From: Nemania diffusa
Lineage: Eukaryota > Ascomycota > Sordariomycetes > Xylariales > Xylariaceae
Length of the DNA stretch: 64,000 nt
Reading direction: 5' to 3'
Assembly: GCA_038501195.1 (NCBI GenBank)
Contig: JBBPUQ010000008.1
Span: 186,001-250,000, forward strand
Positions 36,853-47,636 of this stretch are shown here, piece by piece (position 1 is the stretch's first letter; the number at the start of each line of letters is the position of its first letter). Position numbers and translations under genes: made by a program. The notes beneath the pieces are model-generated. The model searched no databases. It saw only the letters and a list, made by a program, of their open reading frames with translations, and was not told the DNA's origin.

Positions 36853-38178
36853 GTTTGCCCGTGTTATGGATGCACTTACTTACACTACCTTCGTTTGAGC
36901 GCGGAACATCGACATCCTCTCTTCCCCTTTGTTCATGGACTCGGTCAGATACCTAGATAGATAGGTAAGTAGGCAGATCAATCATGATCATGATCATTAG
37001 CTCTTCTCGTGCAAAACAATTGATCGACAATGCAATGCAAGTAAATACCCTCAGTCGGCGTTATTTCAGGGTCCATTATCCCACTAGACTAGACGCCTAG
37101 CCTACTTACAAGTATAGGCTATACTGGTGTATGGATGCGTACACCATCCTTTTCCCGGGGGGCTTGCTTGCTTGCAGCAGGAGGATTCCCGAGACGGGTG
37201 GTGGCTATCGAGGACAATTGGACTGAGTTGAACTACTCCTGTTCCTCCTCCGTTTGCCTATTTGCACACACTTGGTCTACTTAGACAGATACATACCCTT
37301 CGTAGCCATGGTAGGCAGTGCGTATGTATATGCTGTACATACATAGTAGTGTAGGATCTAGCCATCCATCCATCTGCCGGCTGCCGGCTCTGACGCTACA
37401 TACATACTTACATACATACCTCGTTCCACTAAACTAATCTAGCTAGATCTGGTATCGAGACTCCCGTCTCACGCAAATCGACGGTGTTCCGGTGGCGGGC
37501 GTCGTCACCACCACCTCGTAGTCTCTTATGCTTCTATTCCTCTGACCCTCGCCTTCACCGCTTCGAGCGGGAATCGAACATTGACAGCATGTCGATGCGT
37601 AGATGATCGATGGCTGCTGAATCAGATTTCTGACCTGACTCCGCTGATTTAAGAAGTCATTAGTTTCGCCATACAGCGTACATGTCACACACAACAACCT
37701 CTGGACACGATGGTATTCCCGGGTTCCCCTCTCGGTGCTGCCCCCATCGGCGCCTCCCTGCTCGGGACTCTGCTCGGTAGCATTCCAGACCCAAGTCCGT
37801 GCCATACTGTAATGGGCATTGCGGAAAGCTTGCCTGCATGGAAGCGGCAGGTTTGGAGGGGTTACACGTATTCTGAATTGCTCGCGCTGACAGCAGCTGT
37901 TGGTTGTTCAGCTGAAGGCACAGGCTCCGAGATCCCTCCAATCTAATTGAGCCTGATTGTTATATAGTATGTTGGTTTTGAGACGTCAGTCGGTCGCCGT
38001 GCGGGCAGATCACCCGGGTCTCCAGACGACGCTGCTCCCCTCCCTCCGCCCAGCCAGTCGTGTACGTTGCAGCGGCCTACCCACGAGTATACTGAGACAG
38101 TTGCAGTGTGTGCCTGATGGAGAAATAAGTGCCTAGAGCCACATATACCACCAACCTACATACATGTATCCAGTCCAC

Positions 38179-38230
38179 ATACTACCTACCTAGCCTCCTA
38201 CAGCACAGATTGTATGTAGGTAGGTAGTAT
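38179..38230. repeat. Perfect 14-bp inverted repeat (hairpin) of TACCTACC type
   Basis: ATACTACCTACCTA (38179-38192) is the exact reverse complement of TAGGTAGGTAGTAT (38217-38230), separated by 24 nt. It could fold as a hairpin in RNA or represent the ends of a tiny element. It uses the same motif scattered through this interval. Confidence 0.6.
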
Positions 38231-39798
38231 TCCGTACTCGATAAAAAAAGTAATAATTAATATCTACTTGCCGTAGTGCGACGCATGGCTGCGAGAGACA
38301 CCGAAGCCTTACACGCATCCAGTACCTACCTACCTACATACATACAAGTACAGACTTGGCAGCTCACCAAAAGAAGATAATGCCATGACTCAATTACGCG
38401 TATCTCCAGTAGGAGGCGTATGTATGTAGTAGCAATTGGCGATAATCACGTAGCTCTGAGTAGTCCATGTCTTGGAAAAAGAATTGGAATAACTAGAATT
38501 GGTGGTTGTTGATGTAAGACTGTCTAGTCCAGTTATGACGAATGATCATCTGTACAAATTTGCTAACGAGCACAGTCTGTTGTTTGGGCTTGTAAGGAGG
38601 CTTTTCTAGTTGAAGCCCACTAAGGCAGCAGGGGTGGTGGTGCGCTGGAACACCCCGCATATACTTCCCTCCCAGTGTACAGTAGGTAAAGTACACCCGC
38701 CTTAGGAACTGTAGGGTACAGGGGCAGCGCTTACATAGGGCACAGGAAGTCCGACTCTCCCTACATACCTATTTACTTATCTGTCGAGGTAAGGTACAGG
38801 TATTACGCATACTTACCTGCTTGCAGGATGGACTTAGATGCACTCAGAAGAGTTTGTACTGTAGGTAAGTATCTACATCATGTTGGTGTAATTCTATCCA
38901 GCAGATTCGAGTTGTTGTCTTGTGATCCGCTCGAAGCCACTGAAGTCACTGAATCCACTCTTCCAATGTATTCATCTACCCCTGCAACAACTGGCATCTG
39001 GATCATGGAAGTACCCCATTTTAGCCCGGAAAGCAGTGGACGGCACAGCAGAGGGATTCGCGGATAATGTATCACAAGTTCGAAACACGACGGGTGAATA
39101 TGTATGTACCTACATATTCACTTACCTACTTACATAGCACATCGCTATGTACGTACAGTACATACCTCGTCATGCTGTACGTACGAAAGAAGTATTCCCC
39201 CCAGTTGGTTGGGTGTCGGCTGACGTTACCTCGTGCTAGCGCTCCCGCAGACCAACCATCTTCTCACCTTATGTAAGTTGCTTGGGGAGACATAGGCGGG
39301 TAGGGTATGTATTATGTAGTATGTATTAAGTATTATATCTGTAGGTACAGTATGTATATGGTATGGTACTACGTATACTGTAGGTCTGGTATGGTGGCAT
39401 TGGCATCCCCAAGGCCAAGGTTAGGTCGTGGTGGTACGTACATGGCCACTTATACAATATATTTATTGTCAATACATATTGGTTGCACGACACCGATACT
39501 ATAGATTCAGCCCGGGAAATGATATATCACGGGCCACCCCAAGGATCACCCCCCCGCCCCTTCGTCCTCTGTCTATCTATCCTATATATCTACGGTAGAT
39601 CCGTTTTGCCTCTCTGCTAGTTTACTAGTCGCTTGCAACCCTTTGAAACCCCTCTTGACTCCCTTGGTCCCTCAAATCCGTCCCGTCCCCATTCTTAACC
39701 TCGACTTACTACACCACCACGCCGTGGATGACTACAACCTGCAGTTATTTTGTCATCATACCTGCACTCTACCGCCTATATATTCCAGGACTCTATCC

Positions 39799-41443
39799 AT
39801 GATGCATTTATTCGATCTTCCACTCGAGTTGCTCGATCAGATCTTCTCAGATGCTGTCGAGGACAGGACCTTTAAGCGGGTTATGAGGCTTCGCCTCGTC
39901 AGCCGTCAGTCTCATATCCTGCTCATGCCACGTCTTATCATCATCACAAGGGCCAATGCCCTTCTAGCTAACATAGTATATAGGCCAATTCAGATGTTTA
40001 ACTGATGAGGCTATATTTAGCTCACGGATGCTAGATGACATTGCCTTTGATCCTGAGCTGAGCTTGAACACGCCCGAGCTTCACGATTCTCCATGGATGT
40101 TATACTTGCGCACATATCTAGGCCGGAGGATATACCAGGAGCGCAATGAGAAAACTATGCGAGGGCAGTACAGGCAGGTGGCGGAATATCTATGGACGAC
40201 GGGCAGCAAGATCTTTCCTGGCCTGACCTTTGAAGATTGCATTTATGACCTCTCTGGCGTCACATTATTCATCAATTCGGCGCTGGAAACTTCGACTATG
40301 CTCAAATCAACATCCGTCAAGGATACCTTCAGTCAGCCTCAGCTCGCCACGCTATTCCTGAATGCTGTGGTATATATGGGTCTAGAACCCTTCGCTATGG
40401 CCCTCATCTCAGAAGACCCCAACGACTATTGGCAATGTCCTAGCGTGGCCGCGAGCACCAAACCTTGCTTTCGCCGGCTCATCGAGATGGCTTCATTCCG
40501 CGGACATTTGGGGTTGGTGGAGCATCTCGTCAAGGTGGAGAAGAAGATGACACACAGGAGCACCTGGTCGACGATGAGCGCCAGCATCGCCTCGAGTATT
40601 CTACGATATGCCTCTCTCGGTGGCCATATGGCCGTCATGGAGTACGCCTTGGACCACAGCAACCTATTCAACGAGCATCTCACGTCAACAACGCGGCGGA
40701 ACCTAGGAACAGCACTGAGCTACACGGATTCGCCCGCCGTCTCCCGACGACTAGCCGCCATCCTCGAGCAGGGCATGGACCCCTTCGAGACGAGGGCCCG
40801 CGACGACGTCTACTCGCGCCTCGACCTCGCCGCGCGCCAGGGCAACACGGAAACCGTCCGCGACCTGCTGCGGCAGGACCTGTGCCTGAACCAGCCCGGC
40901 GCGCACACGAACGCGGCGCCCCTGCCGGCGCACAAGCAAGGGTGCACCACGCTCAAGGCGCGCTCGCACTTCCGGCCGCTCCTCAGCGCCATCGAGAGCG
41001 GCAACATCGAGACGGTGGAGCTGCTCCTCTGGCACGGCGCGGACCCGAACTGGTTCCCGGCGACGCGCACGGCGCTCATGGCGGCGGTGCACCGCGGCGA
41101 CGCGGCCATGGTGCGCACGCTCGTCGAGCACGGCGCCCGCGTCGACGTCGGCACGCCGCCCCCCCTCGTCGTCGCCGTGCAGCAGGAGAACGAGGAGGTC
41201 TTCGCCTACCTCGAGGCCCAGGGCGCCCTGCGCGCGCCCGAGGTCGCCGCCTGGGCCATGGCCTACGCCAACGCCTTCGGGCTCGACACCATGGCCGACG
41301 CGCTGCGGCGGAGGGGCTGCGGCGCCGACGACGTGCTGCATCACACGCCCTCGCGCGAGGAGCACGAGTACGGGCGCTACCTGTTCCGCGGCGAGCACTA
41401 CGGGCTGGGGGCGCTGGAGTTCTGTCGGAAGTCGGTGTACTAG
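39799..41443 (+). CDS. F-box protein with C-terminal ankyrin repeats
   Basis: Two exons, 39799-39904 and 39984-41443 (phase 1), give 521 residues. The N-terminus is an F-box (FDLPLELLDQIFSD, then VMRLRLVSRQF) that would bind Skp1. The intron is needed to rebuild RLVSRQFRCLTDEAIFSSR, the usual form in these fungal proteins; its donor is GTCAGT. The C-terminal half has ankyrin-type repeats at about 315-335, 365-395 (LLSAIESGNIETVELLLWHGADPN), 398-425 and 428-452. The protein is probably the substrate receptor of an SCF ubiquitin ligase; the substrate is unknown. Codon use changes sharply: from about 40740 to the stop nearly all third positions are G or C, which creates long antisense shadow frames. 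Confidence 0.85.
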
Positions 41444-44400
41444 CTAGCAGCTTACTTACCTAGCTGCTTAGTCCGAATCCTTCGACGGACTTTTGTTTTA
41501 AGGGTTCTCTCACTTTGTACTTTTTTTTTCTTTTTAGCGGTCGATACCTACGGATACCTGGGATACCATTTACGCCTGGTTAGGCATGGTGTTGTTTTGC
41601 TTTTTGCTTTTTTTGTCAGTATTGAGCTCTGAATATGACGATCGATTCCCCAATCAAGATCATTCATTACGAAAGTCCCTAAGCCTGGCTTGTGCTTGTG
41701 TCTGTCCTGAACGCCAAGGTGTTGAAATGATTGACATGATTGACACGCCAATAGCGTGTTCCGCCGGCAGGCATTCGTCGCTGGTTTCCAAATCCTGCGC
41801 GCAATTTGTCCCCTGCTAGCTCGCCTGTTTGCGGCTAGGGGCGCTGGCTGATGTGTGATTGTAGTCTCGTGATCGTCGCTCAATGCTCATTATCGCGATA
41901 GCGACATCTTGCCCATTATCGACAGGAAATCTAAATCGGAGCCATTTCCGCGTCTAGCGATAGCGCCGGTATCCAGATATCTCTCCGGAATTCATTATCG
42001 TCACTCCATTTTCGCGGTCAGGTGTATCTGGACAATGGAGTCAGTTAGACTATGTACTATCTAGATAGAGGGGTATTGCCGTTCGGCGCTACGGCCATGA
42101 CCAAACAATCTCACCCCTCGCTGCGTACACGAACGGCGAAGTTATCAATGTTTCAGCCGGGCCCGTGAACTGGTGGTTTGTCCCTCACAACGTCAAACGT
42201 TGGTACCGCTCGAGCCATAACAGCGTTTGGTGGAAATGATGACACTACGCCATCGCCTAGGATGAGAATCCGTTGATATAGGGTTTGTAGATTTTGGTCT
42301 GTTTTTTTCCAACGGCAAGCGTCCACATGCGGCCTTTTGCACCAGGCATCAGACGATACTAGGTATGCGGTGGCGGAGAGCCATTTCCTGTTTTTCTTTC
42401 CCTTTGGTTTCCCCCTCTTTATCCTGGTTGTTGGGACCAACGGGCTAGAACTAAGAAACGGGAGTACCCGCTCATTCAGCTCGGAGGAAAGCCACCGCCG
42501 GTGAGAGATAAGAGATATTTTCACCGTGAAGAGAATCGTGAAGGATCAGATCACCTGAGACCATATATCCATATTGTGGCGTCTCTTTTCATATGTGAGG
42601 TTACGCTATAACCTGTGCAGTATGTATACGTATACTAACGTAGGTACCTATAAATAGTACTTCAATGTTGAAAGTCATGCTTGTGCAACCATCATCTGTT
42701 CTAAGCGAATGCAAGGCTTCACAATACCTAGCCTTGCCTTAGACTTATGCACTGATATAACGGATCAGGAACCGAGGACGGGGGTCCATGCCAGCTCATC
42801 GGTTCCGACAATAAAAATTGCCACGTGGGGTTTTGATTCCTACACCAGATTATAACTCACACTGAGTACCTATGTCTACATCTAGATGGATTCGGGGTTA
42901 ATATCTGTGCAGATGATACATAGCTACTGTGTATATATCGAAGATACGGGGCCAGCCGTGACTAGCTGACAAGCATGCGGCTGCCCTGTTCATGGACTAT
43001 ACTGCGTGAAGTTTCATATCAGAGCTCGCTTCGACCTAATGCTTGCCGTAAGCCATCCATTTACCGTGCGTCTACATTTCCTGGTACGACATCGCTCCTT
43101 ATCTAGCATCCCCACAATGCATTGTCGATATCGTTATGATATACCACAGATACGCATTATTTGCCTACTTTAATCTAGATTAGTGAATAACTTTATCGAA
43201 AAGATATGATTCTCATTTCATCAACTCATTCTGTCCCTCTGTTATGTTGCCTGTTTCAAGTACTAAACTATACAACGCCAACGTCGGTCAGTACCCTCTT
43301 ATCTACTATTATAACGGTTTGCAACGAGGTCATACAGTGTCAACTTTGGCAATACATATTGTACAAAGATCGAAGGCGACGGTATGAAGGGAGATAACTA
43401 AATCTGGTATCTAGGAAAACCAGACTATAAATAACCTATACACATACAGAATTCCCATTAGACTGCAAAGAGGTCAAACCCTTTGATACCGTAGAAAATA
43501 TTGCTAATATGAATTATCCTTCTGAACATTTGATCTGCAACCCTTGTTACAGCTCTCTTCGCCTACACGCAGTATTGGGCAGGTTTTTACATGGTGGCGC
43601 ATTCGTAACGCACGTGGGCGAAACTTAAACCCCTGTTCCCGAGCTGAATATAGAGTATATACCTACTAGTAGATAAGGGTGACAAAGCGAGTAGAATATT
43701 AGTAAATAGCATTATTCATCACTTTATGAACGTGCCCAGCTATAAACGGGTATCAAGGTTTATTTGTCTCAGAATCATACATATAACTAGCTACTAGCGG
43801 TACCATTTTCGTTAAAAACGAAGGCACAACCAATAGGTAACCTTTCGTAAATCACAAAGGAATTGTCTGAGAAGTAGGCGCAGTGACGTTAGAGGCCACA
43901 TTGATTTGCAGGTAATAATAAGTGCCAGTACGCATGATCAACCACGTCCCCTTACACAGCTGACGATAGATATTATAAAAACGAACATACGGGAGGTTAA
44001 ATTTACACTTAAAGAGGCTCGGTAATAGTATTGTATTATTAAGGTGATAGATACCTAGGTAAGTAACATAATTGGCTGCATATTGCTTACGAGACGTCAC
44101 GGTGCCATAGATTATCATACTGATCGCAGCAGTGCCCAATTATATTTTACGAACGCAAGCTAGCGTTACTACTCTCTCCATCCGTACCTAGGTCCTAGAA
44201 GCATAAGACGTCACCATGGGCCTGGTCATGACTGGCCAATAGCGTGAGTCTTGGTTGACGTAGATTATTACAGGATCTACGGTTCTAACGTCACATACAT
44301 TTCGTTAAAGAGTTAGTATTACAGTCGAGGTCATCTTACCGATCATCTAGCGAACATCGCCCATTGAGATGTTGCGAACGCCAACTGGTGACCGTATGTA

Positions 44401-44499
44401 GCAGTCAGCTCTAAAACAAGTATTTTCTTCAAGATAGCATCTAGTGCCCTCGAACCTATTTAAGCACGACATCACGTTATGTAGAATTGAAATTGCAAC
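41444..44499. other. Intergenic, 3.1 kb, no supported gene
   Basis: A minus-strand frame at 42153-42524 (123 codons) is the longest open stretch, but its product is basic, lacks recognisable features, and no splice partners are evident. The part at about 41880-42050 is rich in TATCG/CGATA words, with a TATCGCGATA palindrome. From 43200 to 44150 the sequence is AT-rich. The right end is the promoter of the GH79-like locus. Confidence 0.45.
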
Positions 44500-46302
44500 A
44501 TGTTTTCGGCTGTAACAGTAGCAAACACCATGCCTGTTCTCTCGGTCGCATGTCTGTCCCTAGCATTGCTGCTCAGCATCAGCCCCTTTTCGAGTGAAGC
44601 GCTCGCACACACCGTCCAAATCAACGCAACAGTACCCTCCAATGCATCGAAGGTCGTAGATCGGTCATTCATAGGGTTTGCATTTGAACAGCCATCGTTC
44701 TACAACTATTCTTTCGACCCGCAGGGAAATCCCAATGAGTTCTCTCAGAACCTCGTCGACGCCGTGCTAAGCCGCACTGGCGGTACGCCCCTATTAAGAG
44801 TGGGCGGTACGTCTGGGGACCACGGGCGATACGATGCATGGCAGAAAAATGCAACCAATTATCCCGCGACCAAGTATGGGCCGCAGAAAAAAATCTCAGG
44901 AAATAGGCTAGCCATCGAGCCGTCCTACTTCGAGGCTTTCAAGAATTGGCCCGGGGCCAAGTTTGAGTTGATGGTGCCGTTTTATAACACCACTTTAACC
45001 ACAGCGTGGATTGGGCGCGCGCCGGTGTGAACCATATCGGGGTTGATAACTTGTATACTATGGAACTCGGCAACGAGCTTACCTTCTACCCTTGGTTTTC
45101 CATCGAGGCGTACGCAAAGAGATACCAGAATCTCCAAGCACGCCTCATAACTGCCATTCCTGCTTTAGTCGGCAAGCGCATATTACAGGCCCTTGACACC
45201 GCATCGTACGCGGCCGGCGATCTCGCGACAAAGCCAGCTTTCCAGAGCGGCCTGAACGATAACGCTTCGAGCATCAAGCAGGTTGCCTACCACTACTACC
45301 AGAATCGGAACGGTGTCGCCAACTTCGCCGCACTCCAAGATTATGTCCGCCATACAGGGACGAAAGCCAATATCACCAAGTTCCTCCCCGATATCAATTA
45401 CCTCAAAAACAACCACCCCGCCACCGGATTCGCCTTCACCGAGACGGGCTACACCGTCGGCGGTAGTGGAGGTAAAGCCCACATCGAGACAAACAACTTC
45501 GCGTCGGCTCTCTGGTCACTGGATTTCCAGCTCTGCGCCATGAACATGGGAGTAAGTCGGATAAATTGGCAGCAGATCGTACGGTCAAGTCTGCAAATGT
45601 GGAGGCCCGTCAAGACTTCTGTCAGGCGATAAAATCGCAACTAGGTCGCTGGAGGACCCCTAGGGGTATCTGTATCAATTGCTACTATTATACAAGGAGT
45701 AGAGTCCTCCCCTGAATGAAAGGAGGGATCAGGAATCAATAACATTGAGCCCTACCCCTATACTGCTACCTAGATTCGACCTATCTGCTTACACCTACGT
45801 GACCTATCCTCACTCTGGACTTCCTCCTCTGACAACTTCGTTGGGCGGACCTCGAGTCACCGCGCATTTCTACTCTCAGCCTTTCCTAGCGGACTTCATC
45901 GGCAAGAGCGGAAAGACAAGAGTTGTGGAGCTCGAGGTCGGAGCACCCCAGAACGGACTCTATGCCGGGTATGCCGCATACGACGACGGAAAACTCACCC
46001 GAACTGCCCTTTTGAACCTTCAGCTTTGGGACTCCCAACGCAGCAGTGGTGATCGTCCGCAAGCGAAGTTCTCTCTTACGGGATTTAAGGGTACTGGTAG
46101 CAATATCACGGTGCACCATCTGAATGCAGAAAACGGAGCTCTAGCGCAGAATAATGTGACCTATGCTGGCTTGGAGTGGACTTGTGCATCTCGGGGGAAG
46201 CAGAAGAAAGTAAAGAATGACAGCAAGGTGCTTGAGATTAACGGAAACGAAGTCGACATCTTCGTCAAAGCGACCCAGGCCGTGCTGCTAGAGATTAAGT
46301 AA
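44500..46302 (+). pseudogene. Broken GH79 (beta-glucuronidase/heparanase-like) glycoside hydrolase
   Basis: Three consecutive pieces in different frames together resemble one secreted GH79-type enzyme. Piece 1 (44500 to about 45005) has a signal peptide (PVLSVACLSLALLLSISPF) and the LLRVGGTSGDHGRY region. Piece 2 (45006-45632) has the acid/base Glu in TMELGNE and the probable nucleophile Glu in FAFTETGYTVGG. Piece 3 (about 45830-46302) has the C-terminal beta domain (GGPRVTAHFYSQPFLADFIG). Piece 1 runs into piece 2 by a one-base frame change near 45000-45006. Between pieces 2 and 3, about 200 bp (45633-45830) contain stops and a hairpin-like GGAGGACC...GTCCTCC pair. A 44-nt intron (44961-45004) could fix the first break but would delete the conserved FELMVPFYN strand. 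Piece 3 remains well preserved, so decay is recent, or assembly errors contribute. Confidence 0.65.
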
Positions 46303-46511
46303 AGGAAAGCGTTTTCGGCGTGGACTCACCCCGGCGCATCGAACCAGCAAGTTGCCGTCAACTCCCCTACAAGTTTATATACCAGCTACTCAACACTTGT
46401 GTGCTAAATGGAGAATTATATGAAGACGCTATTTTTTAAGGTTGCTGATATTAAAAGGCTTTGCCAAAGTGTAAGATTTAAATTTTATTTCAGTTAGTCG
46501 ACAGTCCTTTC

Positions 46512-47636
46512 TTAGTTCGTCGACGTGGTGTTCTCCACCGTGATATAAACCACCTCCGGCCACGCATCAGAAGGGCCATCGAAAATGGGCTCTGGCACGT
46601 CACGGAGGGTGAAGTCGAAGAAATCTCGGGTGAACGTCCGGGTGATGTTCACCTGCCGATACCCATTGATGTCGCCAAGCGAGCTGCTATGAGCTTTGAC
46701 ATCCGTGACTTCTTTCCAGAAAGCCAAATCGGTGAAATCAACATGCAACGAGCCGTTGACGGCCAGATGCTTCCACCACCCCGTCTGCACCGGCGCGAAG
46801 TTGACCCAACTCGGATCTTCGTAAGCCTCTTCGCTCAGTAATAATACAGGCTTGACAGCATCGGTATACTGGTCCTCGTCCAAGAACGGCCCGTCGATGC
46901 TGATGGCAGAGCTGACGCGATCATCGCGCAGCAGGGCGCGGAGTGCTGCTGCTCCACCGGCAGAGTGTCCGAATGTGCCGATATGCGTGCTATCAATAAG
47001 ACCCCTCACGGATTTCTCGATAAGAGGAAGGTTATCTATGAGTGCTTTCGTCTCGTTGACCCGAATGTCAATCAGTGTCCCGGCATCGATATCGGGACTG
47101 GAAAAGGGGGGCAGCCCATACAAGGCAGTGCCATTAGGCCACCGGATGAATGGCTGCTCATAAGGGTGATCTGCACCGATCACCGTGTAGCCGTAAGACG
47201 CCAAGTCGGAGAGCAGAATGGAGAACATCTCAACAGGAGGACCTATACCAGCTGGACCGAACAGCAGAGTCGGATAGGCTATCCCGCGCAGCAGAGGCGC
47301 ATCCCAGACGATGGCATCTGTGGTTAGGTTCGCGAAGGATCCGACGGTCACGTTGTAGGCATCTTCGAAAAGCGCGGCCAAGGCGGGATCCAGATAGGGT
47401 ACCGGGGGGCCTGTGAAGCCCTCGGACGTTGGGTAGTAGACCGTGGCGAGGAAGGCCGTGGTGACGTTGTTCGGCGCAATCGGGTCGCCTGTGTTGACGT
47501 ATGGTATCTCGACCTTCTTCCTGCTGACGTTGTACTTGCCCGTCGGGGGAGGAATGATGGCGCCGGATACTTCTCGAAGGACAGCCTGGCTAGCCAGGGA
47601 GAGCACTATTTTCCGCAGGGTAGTCATATTTGCCAT
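46512..47636 (-). CDS. Secreted PAF-acetylhydrolase-like alpha/beta-hydrolase esterase
   Basis: Single exon, 374 residues. The N-terminus (about 5-26) looks like a signal peptide or anchor, and several NxS/T sites suggest secretion. The fold is the alpha/beta-hydrolase of the platelet-activating-factor acetylhydrolase family: the oxyanion-region strand YPTLLFGPAGIG, nucleophile Ser225 in the elbow GTFGHSAGGAAAL, acid Asp248 in ISIDGPF and base His298 in GSLHVDFTD. Family members cleave short or oxidised acyl chains from phospholipids or act as general esterases. It is convergent with the broken GH79 locus, 209 bp apart. Confidence 0.88.
   Translation of the reverse strand: MANMTTLRKIVLSLASQAVLREVSGAIIPPPTGKYNVSRKKVEIPYVNTGDPIAPNNVTTAFLATVYYPTSEGFTGPPVPYLDPALAALFEDAYNVTVGSFANLTTDAIVWDAPLLRGIAYPTLLFGPAGIGPPVEMFSILLSDLASYGYTVIGADHPYEQPFIRWPNGTALYGLPPFSSPDIDAGTLIDIRVNETKALIDNLPLIEKSVRGLIDSTHIGTFGHSAGGAAALRALLRDDRVSSAISIDGPFLDEDQYTDAVKPVLLLSEEAYEDPSWVNFAPVQTGWWKHLAVNGSLHVDFTDLAFWKEVTDVKAHSSSLGDINGYRQVNITRTFTRDFFDFTLRDVPEPIFDGPSDAWPEVVYITVENTTSTN

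Larger units (their letters stand above)
30642..39798. other. 9.2-kb gene-poor interval rich in TACCTACC/TACATAC motifs
   Basis: No reading frame shows a recognisable domain or plausible splicing into one. The DNA is normal in GC but crowded with short words of the TACCTACC, GTAGGTAG and TACATAC type in both orientations (for example about 33885-33925, 34585-34600, 38180-38230, 38320-38345), plus several microsatellites. A frame at 31434-31661 contains a Cys-rich run and one at 32228-32419 (-) reads smoothly, but neither is supported. It could contain long untranslated RNAs or the extended regulatory region of a flanking gene. Transcript data would settle this. Confidence 0.5.

Noticed and set aside
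37560..37600. tRNA T-arm-like word (GTTCGATTCCCG) on the minus strand
   Set aside because: The flanking nucleotides do not form the T-stem, and no D-arm or acceptor stem is found at the right distances.
40751..41398. Long antisense frame (215 codons) opposite the F-box gene
   Set aside because: It lies in a segment whose sense strand is ankyrin-coding with G/C third positions. Such composition removes stops on the other strand, and the product is Val/Arg/Gly-rich with no domain.
42153..42524. Minus-strand frame of 123 codons
   Set aside because: No recognisable motif, no splice partners and no promoter context. Kept only as a note on the intergenic stretch.
44961..45004. 44-nt GT-AG intron that would repair the GH79 frame
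   Set aside because: It is formally in phase, but it would delete the conserved FELMVPFYN strand and is very short. A frameshift is more likely.
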